From positions 1-64,000 of the forward strand of contig CAZETS010000003.1 in NCBI GenBank assembly GCA_964515335.1: a DNA stretch of 64,000 nt. Reading direction: 5' to 3'. Below, piece after piece: positions 56,556 through 64,000 of the stretch. How positions within the stretch are numbered: the first letter of the stretch is position 1; every line of letters begins with the position of its first letter. The notes under the pieces are model-generated. The model made no database searches, was not told the origin of the DNA, and saw nothing but the letters and a program-made list of their open reading frames with translations. A program made the position numbers and the translations under genes. This DNA is from TMED88 sp964515335 (lineage in GTDB: Bacteria > Myxococcota_A > UBA9160 > UBA4427).

Positions 56556-57656
56556 TCAGGAAGAGAGCGGCGGCAGCACGTCTACGCTGCGCTGCCTGAG
56601 CCAGTGGTCGGCGAACACCAGCGCCACCATGGCCTCGACGATCGGCACAGCGCGCGGCAGCACGCAGGGATCGTGGCGACCGCTGGCCTCGAGGGTCACG
56701 GCGTGGCCGTCGCTGTCGACGGTCTGCTGGGCGACTCCGATCGTGGCCGTCGGCTTGAAGGCGACGCGCAGCGTGACGGGCTCGCCGTTGGAGATTCCAC
56801 CCTGGATGCCGCCCGAGCGGTTGCTCTCCCAGACGGGGATGCCGCCCTCGCCGGGCGACATCGGGTCGTTGTGCTCGCTGCCCGTGAGCGCCACGCCCGC
56901 GAAGCCGCTGCCGACCTCGAAGCCCTTGGCGGCGGGCAGCGAGAGCATCGCCGCCGCGAGGTCGGCGTCGAGCTTGTGGAAGATCGGTTCGCCGAGGCCG
57001 GCCGGCACGCCGCGGGCCACGCAGCCCACCAGGCCGCCCACCGAGTCCTGGCGCCGGCGCACTTCGTCGATGCGGTCGACCATGCGCTCGGAGGCGTCGG
57101 CGTCGGGGCAGCGCGCCAGGCTCGCTTCGACGTCGGCGGCGGTGACCGTGGCGACGTCGACCTTGGCGTCGATGTCCTGCACGCGTTGGACCCACGCCAC
57201 GATCTCGACGCCGGCCACCTCGGCGAGCAGCCGCCGCGCGATCGCGCCCGCCGCCACCCGGCCGATCGTCTCGCGGGCGCTCGACCGGCCGCCGCCCTGC
57301 CAGGCGCGAATTCCGTACTTGGCCTCGGTCGTCCAGTCGGCGTGGGACGGGCGGTAGAGGTCTTTCAAGTGTTCGTAGGCGCTCGGGTGCGCGTCCTGGT
57401 TGCGCACCAGCAGGGCGATCGGCGAGCCGAGCGTGCGCCCCTCGAACACGCCCGAGAGGATCTCGACCCGGTCGGCCTCCTGGCGCGGCGTGGTGAGCCG
57501 GCTCTGACCGGGGCGACGGCGGTCGAGGTCGGCCTGGATGTCGGCCACGTCGAGGGCGAGCCGCGGCGGGCAGCCGTCGACGACGACCCCGACGCCTCCG
57601 CCGTGGGACTCGCCGAACGTCGTGATCCTGAAGCGCTCTCCGAAGCTGCTGCTCAC
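56556..57656 (-). CDS. aroC: Chorismate synthase
   Basis: Protein of 366 aa. Signature segments: TTFGESHGGGVGVVVDGCPP, RRPGQSRLTTPRQEADRVEI, GGGRSSARETIGRVAAGAIA and SNRSGGIQGGISNGEPVTLR. It makes chorismate from EPSP using reduced FMN. The start is uncertain between GTG 57656 (VSSSFGERFR, matching the family) and GTG 57665. TATCCT on the minus strand at about 57688-57693 may be its -10. The PheC-AroQ fusion at 16713 would use the product if it is exported. Confidence 0.93.
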   Translation of the reverse strand: MSSSFGERFRITTFGESHGGGVGVVVDGCPPRLALDVADIQADLDRRRPGQSRLTTPRQEADRVEILSGVFEGRTLGSPIALLVRNQDAHPSAYEHLKDLYRPSHADWTTEAKYGIRAWQGGGRSSARETIGRVAAGAIARRLLAEVAGVEIVAWVQRVQDIDAKVDVATVTAADVEASLARCPDADASERMVDRIDEVRRRQDSVGGLVGCVARGVPAGLGEPIFHKLDADLAAAMLSLPAAKGFEVGSGFAGVALTGSEHNDPMSPGEGGIPVWESNRSGGIQGGISNGEPVTLRVAFKPTATIGVAQQTVDSDGHAVTLEASGRHDPCVLPRAVPIVEAMVALVFADHWLRQRSVDVLPPLSS

Positions 57657-57730
57657 GCCTTCCACCGCCGGCCGTCCACGCCGGTCCGCGCCGGAGGATA
57701 GCGCCCGGTCTCCCCATGCCGGCAGCGCGT

Positions 57731-57736
57731 TACGCT
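57731..57736 (+). promoter_or_regulatory. Putative -10 (TACGCT), leaderless DTW gene
   Basis: Eight nt (CCGCCGCC) before GTG 57745; no ribosome-binding site. Confidence 0.4.
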
Positions 57737-57744
57737 CCGCCGCC

Positions 57745-58422
57745 GTGAGCGCTCCCGCCGAGTCCGATTCCCGCCCCCCGAGCCCTGGCGAGCCCGCCCG
57801 GCCGGCCGCCCGTGAGCGGTGCTGGACCTGCTACAAGCCGCGCGCGCTCTGTCTCTGCGGGCGCGTGCCCCGGGTGGGCAACCGGACGCGGGTCACGATC
57901 CTCCAGCATCCGCGCGAGCGCTTCCACCCGATCGGCACGGCGCGGCTCGCGTGGCTCGGCCTCGAGAACGCCGAGATCCTGCGTCCGCGCTCGCCGGTGA
58001 CGCGAAGTCTCGCCGTGCCGCACCGTCCGGCGCCAGGGGCCGGGCTGCTGTTTCCGCGCGCGGAGGCCCGCGACCTCGCCGACCTGCCCGTCGGCGGGCG
58101 GCCCAGCGAGCTGATCGTGCTCGACGGCACCTGGGGTCAGGCCCGCAAGCTCTACCGCGCCAATCCCTGGCTCGCCGAGCTGCCCCACTACGCGCTGTCG
58201 CCCGAGGCCCCCACCCGCTACCGGATCCGCCGGGCGCCGCGGGCCTCCTACGTGTCGACCATCGAGGCCATCGTGGGGGCGCTGCGCATCCTCGAGCCTG
58301 CGACGCCCGGTCTCGAAGGATTGCTCGAGGCTTTCGACCGCATGATCGACGAGCAGGCCGCCTACTCGCATCGGGCGCCGCGCCGCCCGGTCCGCAAGCT
58401 GCGTCGCCAGGGACGCCTCTGA
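57745..58422 (+). CDS. DTW-domain protein, probable tRNA-uridine aminocarboxypropyltransferase
   Basis: Protein of 225 aa. Zinc-binding cysteines are in RCWTCYKPRALCLCGRVP. The DTW motif is seen as LIVLDGTWGQARKLYRANP, with an upstream VTILQHPRERFHPIGTARL and a C-terminal SYVSTIEAIVGALRILE. TapT-type members add acp to U47 of tRNA; TuaA/Tsr3-like roles are related. GTG 57745 follows a -10-like hexamer. A perfect hairpin lies 19 nt after the stop. Confidence 0.87.
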   Translation: MSAPAESDSRPPSPGEPARPAARERCWTCYKPRALCLCGRVPRVGNRTRVTILQHPRERFHPIGTARLAWLGLENAEILRPRSPVTRSLAVPHRPAPGAGLLFPRAEARDLADLPVGGRPSELIVLDGTWGQARKLYRANPWLAELPHYALSPEAPTRYRIRRAPRASYVSTIEAIVGALRILEPATPGLEGLLEAFDRMIDEQAAYSHRAPRRPVRKLRRQGRL

Positions 58423-58440
58423 ACGCGGCGCCACCGTGCC

Positions 58441-58457
58441 GCGGACTTCGAGTCCGC
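58441..58457 (+). terminator. Hairpin after the DTW gene
   Basis: GCGGACT and AGTCCGC form a 7-bp perfect stem with a TCG loop; flanking GCC and GGC extend it imperfectly. No T-tract. Confidence 0.5.
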
Positions 58458-58475
58458 TACGGCGCGTCGGTTCTC

Positions 58476-58519
58476 TATCATGGAGCGACTGCGCGGCGCC
58501 GCGTCACCCGGCGCCGCGC
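58476..58519 (+). promoter_or_regulatory. Promoter -10 and 5'-UTR hairpin of the SDR gene
   Basis: TATCAT (58476-58481) is a good -10. Downstream, GCGCGGCGCC (58491-58500) and GGCGCCGCGC (58510-58519) form a perfect 10-bp stem with a 9-nt loop, ahead of ACGGAGG. The stem lies in the leader next to the ribosome-binding site and could modulate translation. Confidence 0.5.
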
Positions 58520-58535
58520 GCCCACGGAGGTCGCC

Positions 58536-59744
58536 ATGCGAGAGTGGCTGCACGACGTGTTTCGCGATCGTCCCTGGTGGATGAACGCCGTCATGGTCTT
58601 CTGCGCCTACATGGCGTTCGTCTACGTGCCATGGGATCTGTTCTGGAAGCCCGTCGAGGAGGACCGCGAGGTCTGGTTCGGCATCATGTTCAGCGGCGCG
58701 TGGGCGAAGGTCATGGCCGTTCCACACTGGATCGTGTACGGGGCGGGGGTCTACGGCTTCCGGCGTCGCAGGCCGTGGATGGCCGTCTGGGCGCCGCTCT
58801 ACACCGCGCAGGTCGCCGTCGCGATGGCACTCTGGCCGATCTTCCAGTACGGCGGACTGATGGGCGTTTTCTTCGGCGTGATCGCCGCGGTGCCGATGGC
58901 GGCGCTGACCCTCGCGCTGTGGGACGCGCGCGATCACTTCCAGCGGTCGAGGGAGCCGCTCCGCGATCGCTACGGCGACTGGGCGCTCGTCACCGGAGCG
59001 TCGGCGGGCATCGGCGAGGCGTTCGCACGGGCGCTCGCTCGAGAAGGCATGAACGTCGTCGTGACGGCGCGCCGCAAGGAGCGGCTCGACGCGCTCGCCG
59101 ACGAGCTGGAGCGTGATCATGGCGTGCAGGCGCGCCCGGTGGCGGTCGACCTGACGACGCCCGAGGGTCCGGACGCGCTCGCGGATGCGGTCGACGACCT
59201 GCCGCTCGGCTTGCTCGTCAACAATGCGGGCTTCGGGTATGCGGGGCGCTTCGACAAGCTCGAGAGCGGGCGCCTGCGCGAGATGGTGGCGCTGAACTGC
59301 ACGGCGCCGACGGTGCTGACGAGCCGCCTGCTGCCCGCGATGCGCGAGCGGCGCCGGGGCGCGGTGATCTTCACCGGCTCGGTGGCCGGTCGGCAGCCGC
59401 TGCCGTTGCACGGCCTCTACAGCGCCACCAAGGGGTTCGAGCTGCTGCTCGGCGAGGCGCTCTACGTCGAGATGCTCGGCGAGGGCGTCGACGTGCTCGT
59501 CCTCGAGCCCGGGTCCACGTCGACCGAGTTCCAGCAGGTGGCCGGCGAGATCCAGCATCCGGGCGAGTCGGCCGCCGACGTCGTCGAGGTGGCCCTCGAG
59601 GCGCTGGGCCGGCAGCCGTCGGTGGTGTCGGGCTGGTGGAACTGGCTGCGCGCGGTCCTGCCGACCCGCCTCGCGCCGCGGCCGCTGGTGGCGCGGGTGG
59701 CTCGGCACGTCATGGAGGTGCAGACGCCGGCCGAGATGAGGTAG
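58536..59744 (+). CDS. SDR-family oxidoreductase with N-terminal membrane region
   Basis: Protein of 402 aa. Residues 1-135 contain about four hydrophobic helices (NAVMVFCAYMAFVYVPWDLF, WMAVWAPLYTAQVAVAMALW, GVFFGVIAAVPMAALTLAL) similar to a DUF2834/EXPERA-like membrane module; I do not assign it. The SDR domain follows: WALVTGASAGIGEAFARALA for NADP binding, LGLLVNNAGFGYAGRF, and the catalytic FTGSVAGRQ (Ser) with GLYSATKGFELLL (Tyr and Lys). Substrate unknown, probably a lipid or steroid-like alcohol or ketone. ACGGAGGTCGCC precedes ATG 58536. Confidence 0.84.
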   Translation: MREWLHDVFRDRPWWMNAVMVFCAYMAFVYVPWDLFWKPVEEDREVWFGIMFSGAWAKVMAVPHWIVYGAGVYGFRRRRPWMAVWAPLYTAQVAVAMALWPIFQYGGLMGVFFGVIAAVPMAALTLALWDARDHFQRSREPLRDRYGDWALVTGASAGIGEAFARALAREGMNVVVTARRKERLDALADELERDHGVQARPVAVDLTTPEGPDALADAVDDLPLGLLVNNAGFGYAGRFDKLESGRLREMVALNCTAPTVLTSRLLPAMRERRRGAVIFTGSVAGRQPLPLHGLYSATKGFELLLGEALYVEMLGEGVDVLVLEPGSTSTEFQQVAGEIQHPGESAADVVEVALEALGRQPSVVSGWWNWLRAVLPTRLAPRPLVARVARHVMEVQTPAEMR

Positions 59745-59777
59745 CGCCCGCGCGCCCGGGATGGTCTCGGCGGGTCG

Positions 59778-60710
59778 TCATGGCGCTACGTAGCGCCCGC
59801 CCTCCTCCTCTTTCAAGCGGCCGTCGGCGAGCAGCCGCTCGATGTGCTGTGACATCGAGCGCCGCTCGACGCCGTCGGCGAACGGCACGTCGTCCTGGGG
59901 CCGGTACACGAAGCGGTGGGCGACGACCTCCTCGAGGCTGCGCGGCTCGGCGAGGAAGTCGAGCAGCCTGGCCTCGCGCTCGGCGATCTTGCCCGCGAAG
60001 CGGTCGAGTCGCTCGAGGTAGGCGGTGCGGTCGTCGAGCACGCCGATGTGGTGGAAGGTCGCGTACCAGTCGGCCTCGATGGCGCGCACGCGAGCGAGCG
60101 ATCGGTCGAAGTCGTCGAGGTTCGACCAGGCGTCCCCGTAGTAGGGGCCGAAGCTCGAGAGGTCGATATCGCCGAGGTAGAGGAGATGGCGCCGGCTGCC
60201 GGCGTGGTCCCACTCGATCGACAGGCAGCTGTGGCCGCGCGTGTGGCCGGGGGCGTGGCGCACCGTGACGGTCACGCCGCCGAGGTCGAAGGCGTCACCC
60301 TCGGCGAAGGGCGCGGCGTCGGGTCGCGCGCGGTAGTTGAACCTGTCGGCGATGATCGGGCGGAAGCCCGCCTCGATCGCGGACCCGTAGCCGTAGATGT
60401 TCATCATGTCGTCGAGCGACGCGAAGCCGGGCTTGTCGGCCTCGTGGACGTGCCAGGGCACGTCGGGGAAGAGGTAGCTGCCCGCGAAGTGGTCCTCGTG
60501 GCAGTGCGAATGGATGACCCGGTCGATGCGCGGCAGCTCGCCGGCGCGGTCGACGACCCCGAGAGCCGGGTCGATCAGGACGCTCTCGCGCTCGCCCTCG
60601 ACCAGGACGCTGTTACCGTCGGGATAGCGCCCGCCCCGGTCGCCGAAAAGCACGGTGACCGGGCCGTAGCGGCTTTCGGTGGGGGCGTCTTCCGATGCGG
60701 CGTCCGGCAT
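59778..60710 (-). CDS. MBL-fold metallo-hydrolase
   Basis: Protein of 310 aa. The metal site is IHSHCHEDHFAGSYLF (HxHxDH), with later ligands in RHAPGHTRGHSCLSIEWD and LYLGDIDLSSFGPYYGDAW. The C-terminal part (SLEEVVAHRF, SMSQHIERLLADGRL) is a helical, winged-helix-like domain seen in some lactamase-like hydrolases. Substrate unknown; glyoxalase II-like or a ribonuclease-related thioesterase are options. AAGGATGGC precedes ATG 60710. It is divergent from the EVE gene. Confidence 0.83.
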   Translation of the reverse strand: MPDAASEDAPTESRYGPVTVLFGDRGGRYPDGNSVLVEGERESVLIDPALGVVDRAGELPRIDRVIHSHCHEDHFAGSYLFPDVPWHVHEADKPGFASLDDMMNIYGYGSAIEAGFRPIIADRFNYRARPDAAPFAEGDAFDLGGVTVTVRHAPGHTRGHSCLSIEWDHAGSRRHLLYLGDIDLSSFGPYYGDAWSNLDDFDRSLARVRAIEADWYATFHHIGVLDDRTAYLERLDRFAGKIAEREARLLDFLAEPRSLEEVVAHRFVYRPQDDVPFADGVERRSMSQHIERLLADGRLKEEEGGRYVAP

Positions 60711-60773
60711 GCCATCCTTCTCCTTCGTCTTGGCCTCTCGCGGTTTCCAGCCGTCTCTCTTACGGAGGACCCC

Positions 60774-61539
60774 ATGGCTCGTGCGCACTGGCTCGTGAAG
60801 TCGGAGCCGTTCAAGTACTCGTGGGACCAGCTCGTCGACGACGGCCGGACCTACTGGGACGGCGTCCGCAACTACGAGGCGCGCAACAACCTGCGGGCCA
60901 TGAAGGTCGGCGATCTCGCCCTCTACTACCACTCCAACGAGGGCAAGGAGGTGGTGGGCGTCGCGCGGATCGTCGGCGAGGCCTACCCGGACCCCACGGC
61001 GGCCGACGACGCCTGGGTGGTGGTCGACGTCGAGCCCGTCCAGCGCCTCGAGGAGCCGGTCTCGCTCGCCGCCATCAAATCCGAGCGGGCATTGGCCGAG
61101 ATGGCGCTCATCAAGCGCGGGCGCATCTCGGTGGTGCCCGTCACCCGCGGCGAGTTCGCGCGGGTGCTCGCCATGGGGCGGACGCTGCTGCGCGAGGGCG
61201 CGCGGCCCGAGAAGCTCCCACCTAGGGACCCGCCGCCGCGCAACGCCGCCGCCCGGCGCGCGGCCGGCAAGGCCGGCGCGAAGAAGAAGGCCGCGGCTCG
61301 CAAGCAGGCCGGCGCGAAGAAGAAGGCTGCGGGTCGCAAGCAGGCGGGCGCANNNNNNNNNNNNNNNNNNNNNNNNNNNNNNNNNNNNNNNNNNNNNNNN
61401 NNNNNNNNNNNNNNNNNNNNNNNNNNNNNNNNNNNNNNNNNNNNNNNNNNNNCGCAAGCAGGCGGGCGCAAAGAAGAAGGCCGGCGCCAAGCGCAAGGCC
61501 GCGGCGCCGCGCACCGGCAAGCGGGCCGCGCGGCGATGA
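60774..61539 (+). CDS. EVE-domain protein with Lys/Ala-rich repeat tail, interrupted by a scaffold gap
   Basis: Before the gap, residues 1-150 are an EVE (PUA-like) domain: HWLVKSEPFKYSWDQLVDDG, TYWDGVRNYEARNNLRAMKV, LALYYHSNEGKEVVGVARIV and YPDPTAADDAWVVVDVEPV. The tail is built from units such as AGAKKKAAARKQ and AGAKKKAAGRKQ, resembling histone H1 or AlgP tails. After the gap, RKQAGAKKKAGAKRKAA, then RTGKRAARR and TGA at 61537-61539, continue the same composition but in a frame shifted by one, because the gap length is nominal. EVE domains read modified bases; the tail should bind nucleic acid. ACGGAGGACCCC fixes the ATG. Confidence 0.8.
61271..61352. repeat. Repeats encoding KKKAA.RKQAGA units, left of the gap
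   Basis: Units of about 36 nt (GCAAGCAGGC and AAGAAGAAGG motifs) occur twice before the gap, and CGCAAGCAGGCGGGCGCA recurs on its right side at 61453. The array probably caused the assembly break. Confidence 0.8.
61353..61452. other. Scaffold gap (100 N)
   Basis: Exactly 100 N inside the EVE gene tail; true length unknown. The reading frames on both sides agree only if the real gap differs from 100 modulo three. Confidence 0.98.
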
Positions 61540-62198
61540 GCGAGCCCGCGCCGAGCGAGATCGACGTCGAGACGATCGGCGAGGACTTGCGGCTGCTCGA
61601 CGGCCTGCGCACGACCCGCGCCATTCGCCGCCTGCGACCGGACCCCGTGCCCCGCGAGCTGATCCGCAAGGTCTGCGAGGCCGGAACCTTCGCGCCGAGC
61701 GGCGGCAACCGGCAGCCGTGGGTCTTCGTCGCGGTCACCGAGCAGGCGCGCCGCGCCTGGATCGCCGAGCGCTACGTGTCTGCCTTTCGCGACTACATCG
61801 CCCCGGCCTTCGAGCAGGCCGAGGCCGATCCCGACTTTCCGCCCGCGAAGAAGCGCAACATGCGCGCCGCGCTGCACCTCGCCGAGCACCTCCACGAAGC
61901 GCCCGTCCACCTGTTCGTCGCCGGCTGGACGCGTCGCGGCGAGCCGCAGTATCAGGCGCTGTTCCCCTGCATCCAGAACCTCCTGCTCGCGTGCCGGGCC
62001 GTCGGGCTCGGCGCGTCGCTGACCACGATCCACCGCACCCACGGTCGCGAAATCGACGAGTACATCGGGCTCTCGAAGAAGACGCCGAGCTGCGCGCTGC
62101 TGCCCATCGGCTGGCCCGAGGGCCGCTACGGAAGGCCGCCGCGCGTGCCGGTGGACGAGAGGCTCTACTTCGAGCAGGGGCCCGGCGAGATCGGCTAG
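61536..62198 (+). CDS. Nitroreductase-family protein
   Basis: Protein of 220 aa. FMN-binding marks: GLRTTRAIRRLRPDPVPREL, CEAGTFAPSGGNRQPWVFVA, and a C-terminal CIQNLLLACRAVGLGASLTT with LLPIGWPEGRYGRPPRVPV. It would reduce nitro groups, quinones or a similar substrate with NAD(P)H. The ATG at 61536 overlaps the stop codon of the EVE gene (ATGA), so the two are co-translated. Its 3' end overlaps the RNase HI gene by 4 nt. Confidence 0.87.
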   Translation: MSEPAPSEIDVETIGEDLRLLDGLRTTRAIRRLRPDPVPRELIRKVCEAGTFAPSGGNRQPWVFVAVTEQARRAWIAERYVSAFRDYIAPAFEQAEADPDFPPAKKRNMRAALHLAEHLHEAPVHLFVAGWTRRGEPQYQALFPCIQNLLLACRAVGLGASLTTIHRTHGREIDEYIGLSKKTPSCALLPIGWPEGRYGRPPRVPVDERLYFEQGPGEIG

Positions 62199-62686
62199 CC
62201 CCGCTGGTAGGTCGACGCGATCGCGTCCGCGTACTCGTTCCAGCGCGAGCCGTCGTGGGCGCGGATCCACTCGAGGCGGACGTTCGGGTGGGCGTTCGAC
62301 AGCGCCCAGAGGCGTTGCACGAGGTCGAGGTTCTTGATGGGCCCGGTCTTGCGCTTCCAGCCGCGCTTCTCCCAGCCCGCCGCCCACTGGTTGATGGTGT
62401 TCACGCAGAGCTGGCTGTCGGAGTAGACGGTGATCTCGGCGTCCTCGGACAGCGTCTCGTAGGCCTCGATGAGGGCCGTCAGCTCCATGCGGTTGTTGGT
62501 GGTCGACGGGTCGGCGCCGTGCTTCTCGCTCACGATGCGCCCGGCCTCGACCCACACGAACCCCCAGCCACCCGGACCGGGGTTCGGATCGCAGGAGCCG
62601 TCGGTGAAGACGCCGGTGTCGGGACCGCTCGTGTAGCGGTCGAGCACCTCCTCGGGCGTCAAGAATTCGTTCCGGTTGCCCGCCAA
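62195..62686 (-). CDS. rnhA: Ribonuclease HI
   Basis: Protein of 163 aa. The catalytic acids are in VFTDGSCDPNPGPGGWGFVW (Asp), TTNNRMELTALIEAY (Glu), VYSDSQLCVNTINQW (Asp) and AHDGSRWNEYADAIAS (Asp). It degrades the RNA of RNA-DNA hybrids. In the last motif AHDG replaces the usual GHxG, as in many bacterial type 1 enzymes. The start is TTG 62686 with GAGGAGAGACAC upstream. The ychF gene lies directly upstream on the same strand with 10 nt between. Confidence 0.9.
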   Translation of the reverse strand: MAGNRNEFLTPEEVLDRYTSGPDTGVFTDGSCDPNPGPGGWGFVWVEAGRIVSEKHGADPSTTNNRMELTALIEAYETLSEDAEITVYSDSQLCVNTINQWAAGWEKRGWKRKTGPIKNLDLVQRLWALSNAHPNVRLEWIRAHDGSRWNEYADAIASTYQRG

Positions 62687-62696
62687 GTGTCTCTCC

Positions 62697-63791
62697 TCAG
62701 ACGCCTACTCGGAAATGAACGACGTCGCCGTCCTGCACCACGTAGTCCTTGCCCTCGACCTGCATCAGACCCTGCGCCTTCGCGCCGGCCTCGCCCCCCA
62801 CCTCGACGTAGGTGTCGAACGGGATCACCTCGGCGCGGATGAAGTGTTTTTCGAAGTCCGTGTGGATCTCGCCCGCGGCCACCGGCGCGGGCGAGCCGCG
62901 GCGCACCGTCCAGGCGCGCACCTCCTTCTCGCCGGCCGTGAAGAACGTGATCAGGTCGAGCAGCCGATAGGCGGCGCGGATGAGGCGATGCAGGCCGGGC
63001 TCGTCGACGCCGAGGTCGGCGAGGAACTCGACGCGCTCGTCCTCGTCGAGTTCGGCCAGCTCGGCCTCGACCTGGCCGCAGATGCGCACCGACCCGGCGC
63101 CGGCCGACTGCGCGTACGCCTCGAGGTCCGCGCTGTACTGGTTGCCGTCGGCGAGCGACGCGTCGTCGACGTTCGCGACATAGAGGACCGGCTTGGCGGT
63201 GAGCAGGTGGCAGTCGCGGTAGGCGGCCGCGATGGCGTCGGGCACGGGAAAGCTCCGCGCGGGTCGTCCGCCCGAGATGTGCTCCTGGAGGGCCGCGAAG
63301 AAGTCGGCCTCCTCCTTGGCGGCCTTGTCGCCGCTCTTGGCGGCCCGCCGCGCCCGGTCGATGCGCTTCTCGAGCGTCTCGAGGTCGGCGAGCCCGAGCT
63401 CGAGCTCGATCGTCTCGACGTCGCGCACGGGATCCGGCGCGCCGTCGACGTGCACCACGTTGTCGTCGTCGAAGCAGCGCACCACGTGGACGATCGCGTT
63501 GGTCTCGCGGATGTTCGCCAGGAAGCGGTTGCCGAGCCCCTCGCCCTGGCTCGCACCCTTCACGAGCCCGGCGATGTCGACGAACTCGACCGTGGTGGGC
63601 ACCACCTGGGCGCTGTGCACGATGGCGTCGAGCTCAGCGAGGCGGCCGTCGGGCACCGTGACCACGCCGGTGTTGGGCTCGATGGTGCAGAACGGGTAGT
63701 TTTCGGCCTGGATGCCGGCAGCGGTCAGCGCGTTGAAGAGCGTGCTCTTGCCGACGTTCGGGAGACCGACGATTCCGCAGGTGAGAGGCAT
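62697..63791 (-). CDS. ychF: Redox-regulated ATPase YchF (Obg family)
   Basis: Protein of 364 aa, the usual length. The P-loop is GIVGLPNVGKSTLFNALTA, switch and G3 region FVDIAGLVKGASQGEGLGN, and G4-like VLYVANVDDASL, which matches the ATP-preferring YchF rather than GTPases. A coiled-coil insertion (about 130-200) and a C-terminal TGS domain (LMQVEGKDYVVQDGDVVHFR) complete it. YchF binds ribosomes and affects stress responses. It heads an operon with rnhA. Confidence 0.95.
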   Translation of the reverse strand: MPLTCGIVGLPNVGKSTLFNALTAAGIQAENYPFCTIEPNTGVVTVPDGRLAELDAIVHSAQVVPTTVEFVDIAGLVKGASQGEGLGNRFLANIRETNAIVHVVRCFDDDNVVHVDGAPDPVRDVETIELELGLADLETLEKRIDRARRAAKSGDKAAKEEADFFAALQEHISGGRPARSFPVPDAIAAAYRDCHLLTAKPVLYVANVDDASLADGNQYSADLEAYAQSAGAGSVRICGQVEAELAELDEDERVEFLADLGVDEPGLHRLIRAAYRLLDLITFFTAGEKEVRAWTVRRGSPAPVAAGEIHTDFEKHFIRAEVIPFDTYVEVGGEAGAKAQGLMQVEGKDYVVQDGDVVHFRVGV

Positions 63792-64000
63792 GGGGACGGA
63801 AGGGTCCCCATTCCCGCCCCCGCCGCCACTTCATCCCGCGGGCCCCCGGGGAGGCCGGGTCTCCCGGGAGCCTCGCGTGGGGCTCCGGCCCGGCCCGCCC
63901 CGCTCGGTCCGGCGCGCGATCGGGGTGCGGCGAGAACCGCTATCCCCCGCCGCGCCCGGTCTCCACCGGGTCCCCGCCGGCCCGCCCACGCCGAGCCGGC
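63792..64000. other. GC-rich region at the right edge
   Basis: About 209 nt, very GC-rich. No gene, RNA or partial domain was recognised on either strand. Confidence 0.4.

Noticed and set aside
59916..62198. Single long protein joining EVE and nitroreductase through the N run
   Set aside because: The join depends on the nominal 100-N gap; the repeat sequence right of the gap fits a different frame that ends at 61539.
1..64000. tRNA or rRNA genes
   Set aside because: No T-loop-like GGTTCGA motif in an acceptor-stem context and no rRNA-like conserved stretches were found by eye on either strand; a dedicated search could still find one.

Overview
The window is high-GC DNA (about 70 percent by eye) from a Gram-negative, respiring bacterium. 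Diderm signs are MlaA and MlaC, a lipoprotein M48 protease, a periplasmic aromatic-amino-acid enzyme and an exosortase. Respiratory signs are aconitase, a citrate synthase homologue and c-type cytochromes. Gene content (DUF6178-like protein, serine-palmitoyltransferase-like enzyme, PilZ proteins, a histone-fold protein, class III alcohol dehydrogenase) resembles deltaproteobacteria in the broad sense, including Myxococcota-like lineages; this placement is inference. Two runs of exactly 100 N (32834-32933 and 61353-61452) mark scaffold gaps in a draft or metagenome assembly, and both sit in repeats.

Layout. 1-171: 5' end of a transposase leaving the window. 0.2-12.3 kb: alpha/beta hydrolases, a histone-fold protein with a basic tail, a CocE-type hydrolase, a DUF6178-like protein, CoA NUDIX hydrolase, DUF815 ATPase, an alpha-oxoamine synthase of the sphingolipid type, MlaA/MlaC and an M20 peptidase. 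12.4-25.7 kb: aconitase, lipid kinase, queuosine salvage, a periplasmic PheC-chorismate mutase fusion, cold-shock protein, NAD synthetase, MaoC hydratase, a membrane-anchored Fe-S aldo/keto reductase, acyl-CoA ligase and pterin dehydratase. 25.7-30.5 kb: DHH phosphoesterase, Smr protein, ApaH-like phosphatase and M48 protease. 30.6-36.7 kb: a tungsten/molybdenum block of ThiS/MoaD-like protein, aldehyde:ferredoxin oxidoreductase-family protein, two MoeA proteins (the second with a C-terminal PBP-like domain) and a CBS protein. 37-50.9 kb: CNNM/CorC protein, RlmD-like methyltransferase, orphan response regulator, a TOPRIM-like/HAD pair, NifU/PBP pair, small basic protein, double-PilZ protein, CPBP protease, AlgH, formaldehyde-detoxifying dehydrogenase and a sigma-54 activator. 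50.9-63.8 kb: TSUP permease, HTH-citrate synthase fusion, exosortase-EpsI fusion, two cytochromes, chorismate synthase, DTW protein, SDR, MBL hydrolase, EVE-domain protein with a histone-H1-like tail, nitroreductase, RNase HI and YchF.

Cross-cutting patterns. More than a dozen genes have a TANNNT -10-like hexamer only 6-9 nt before the start codon and no Shine-Dalgarno sequence, which suggests leaderless mRNAs. Other genes have clear AGGAGG-type sites. A structured intergenic element follows the stop codons at 8902 and 18730, with a shortened relative at 44383, always between convergent genes. Short tandem repeats recur at gene ends; in two cases the stop codon is part of the repeat unit.

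The strongest candidates for new biology are the tailed histone-fold protein, the AOR/double-MoeA block, the EVE protein with an H1-like tail, and the shared 3'-end element. No rRNA, tRNA or CRISPR array was seen.
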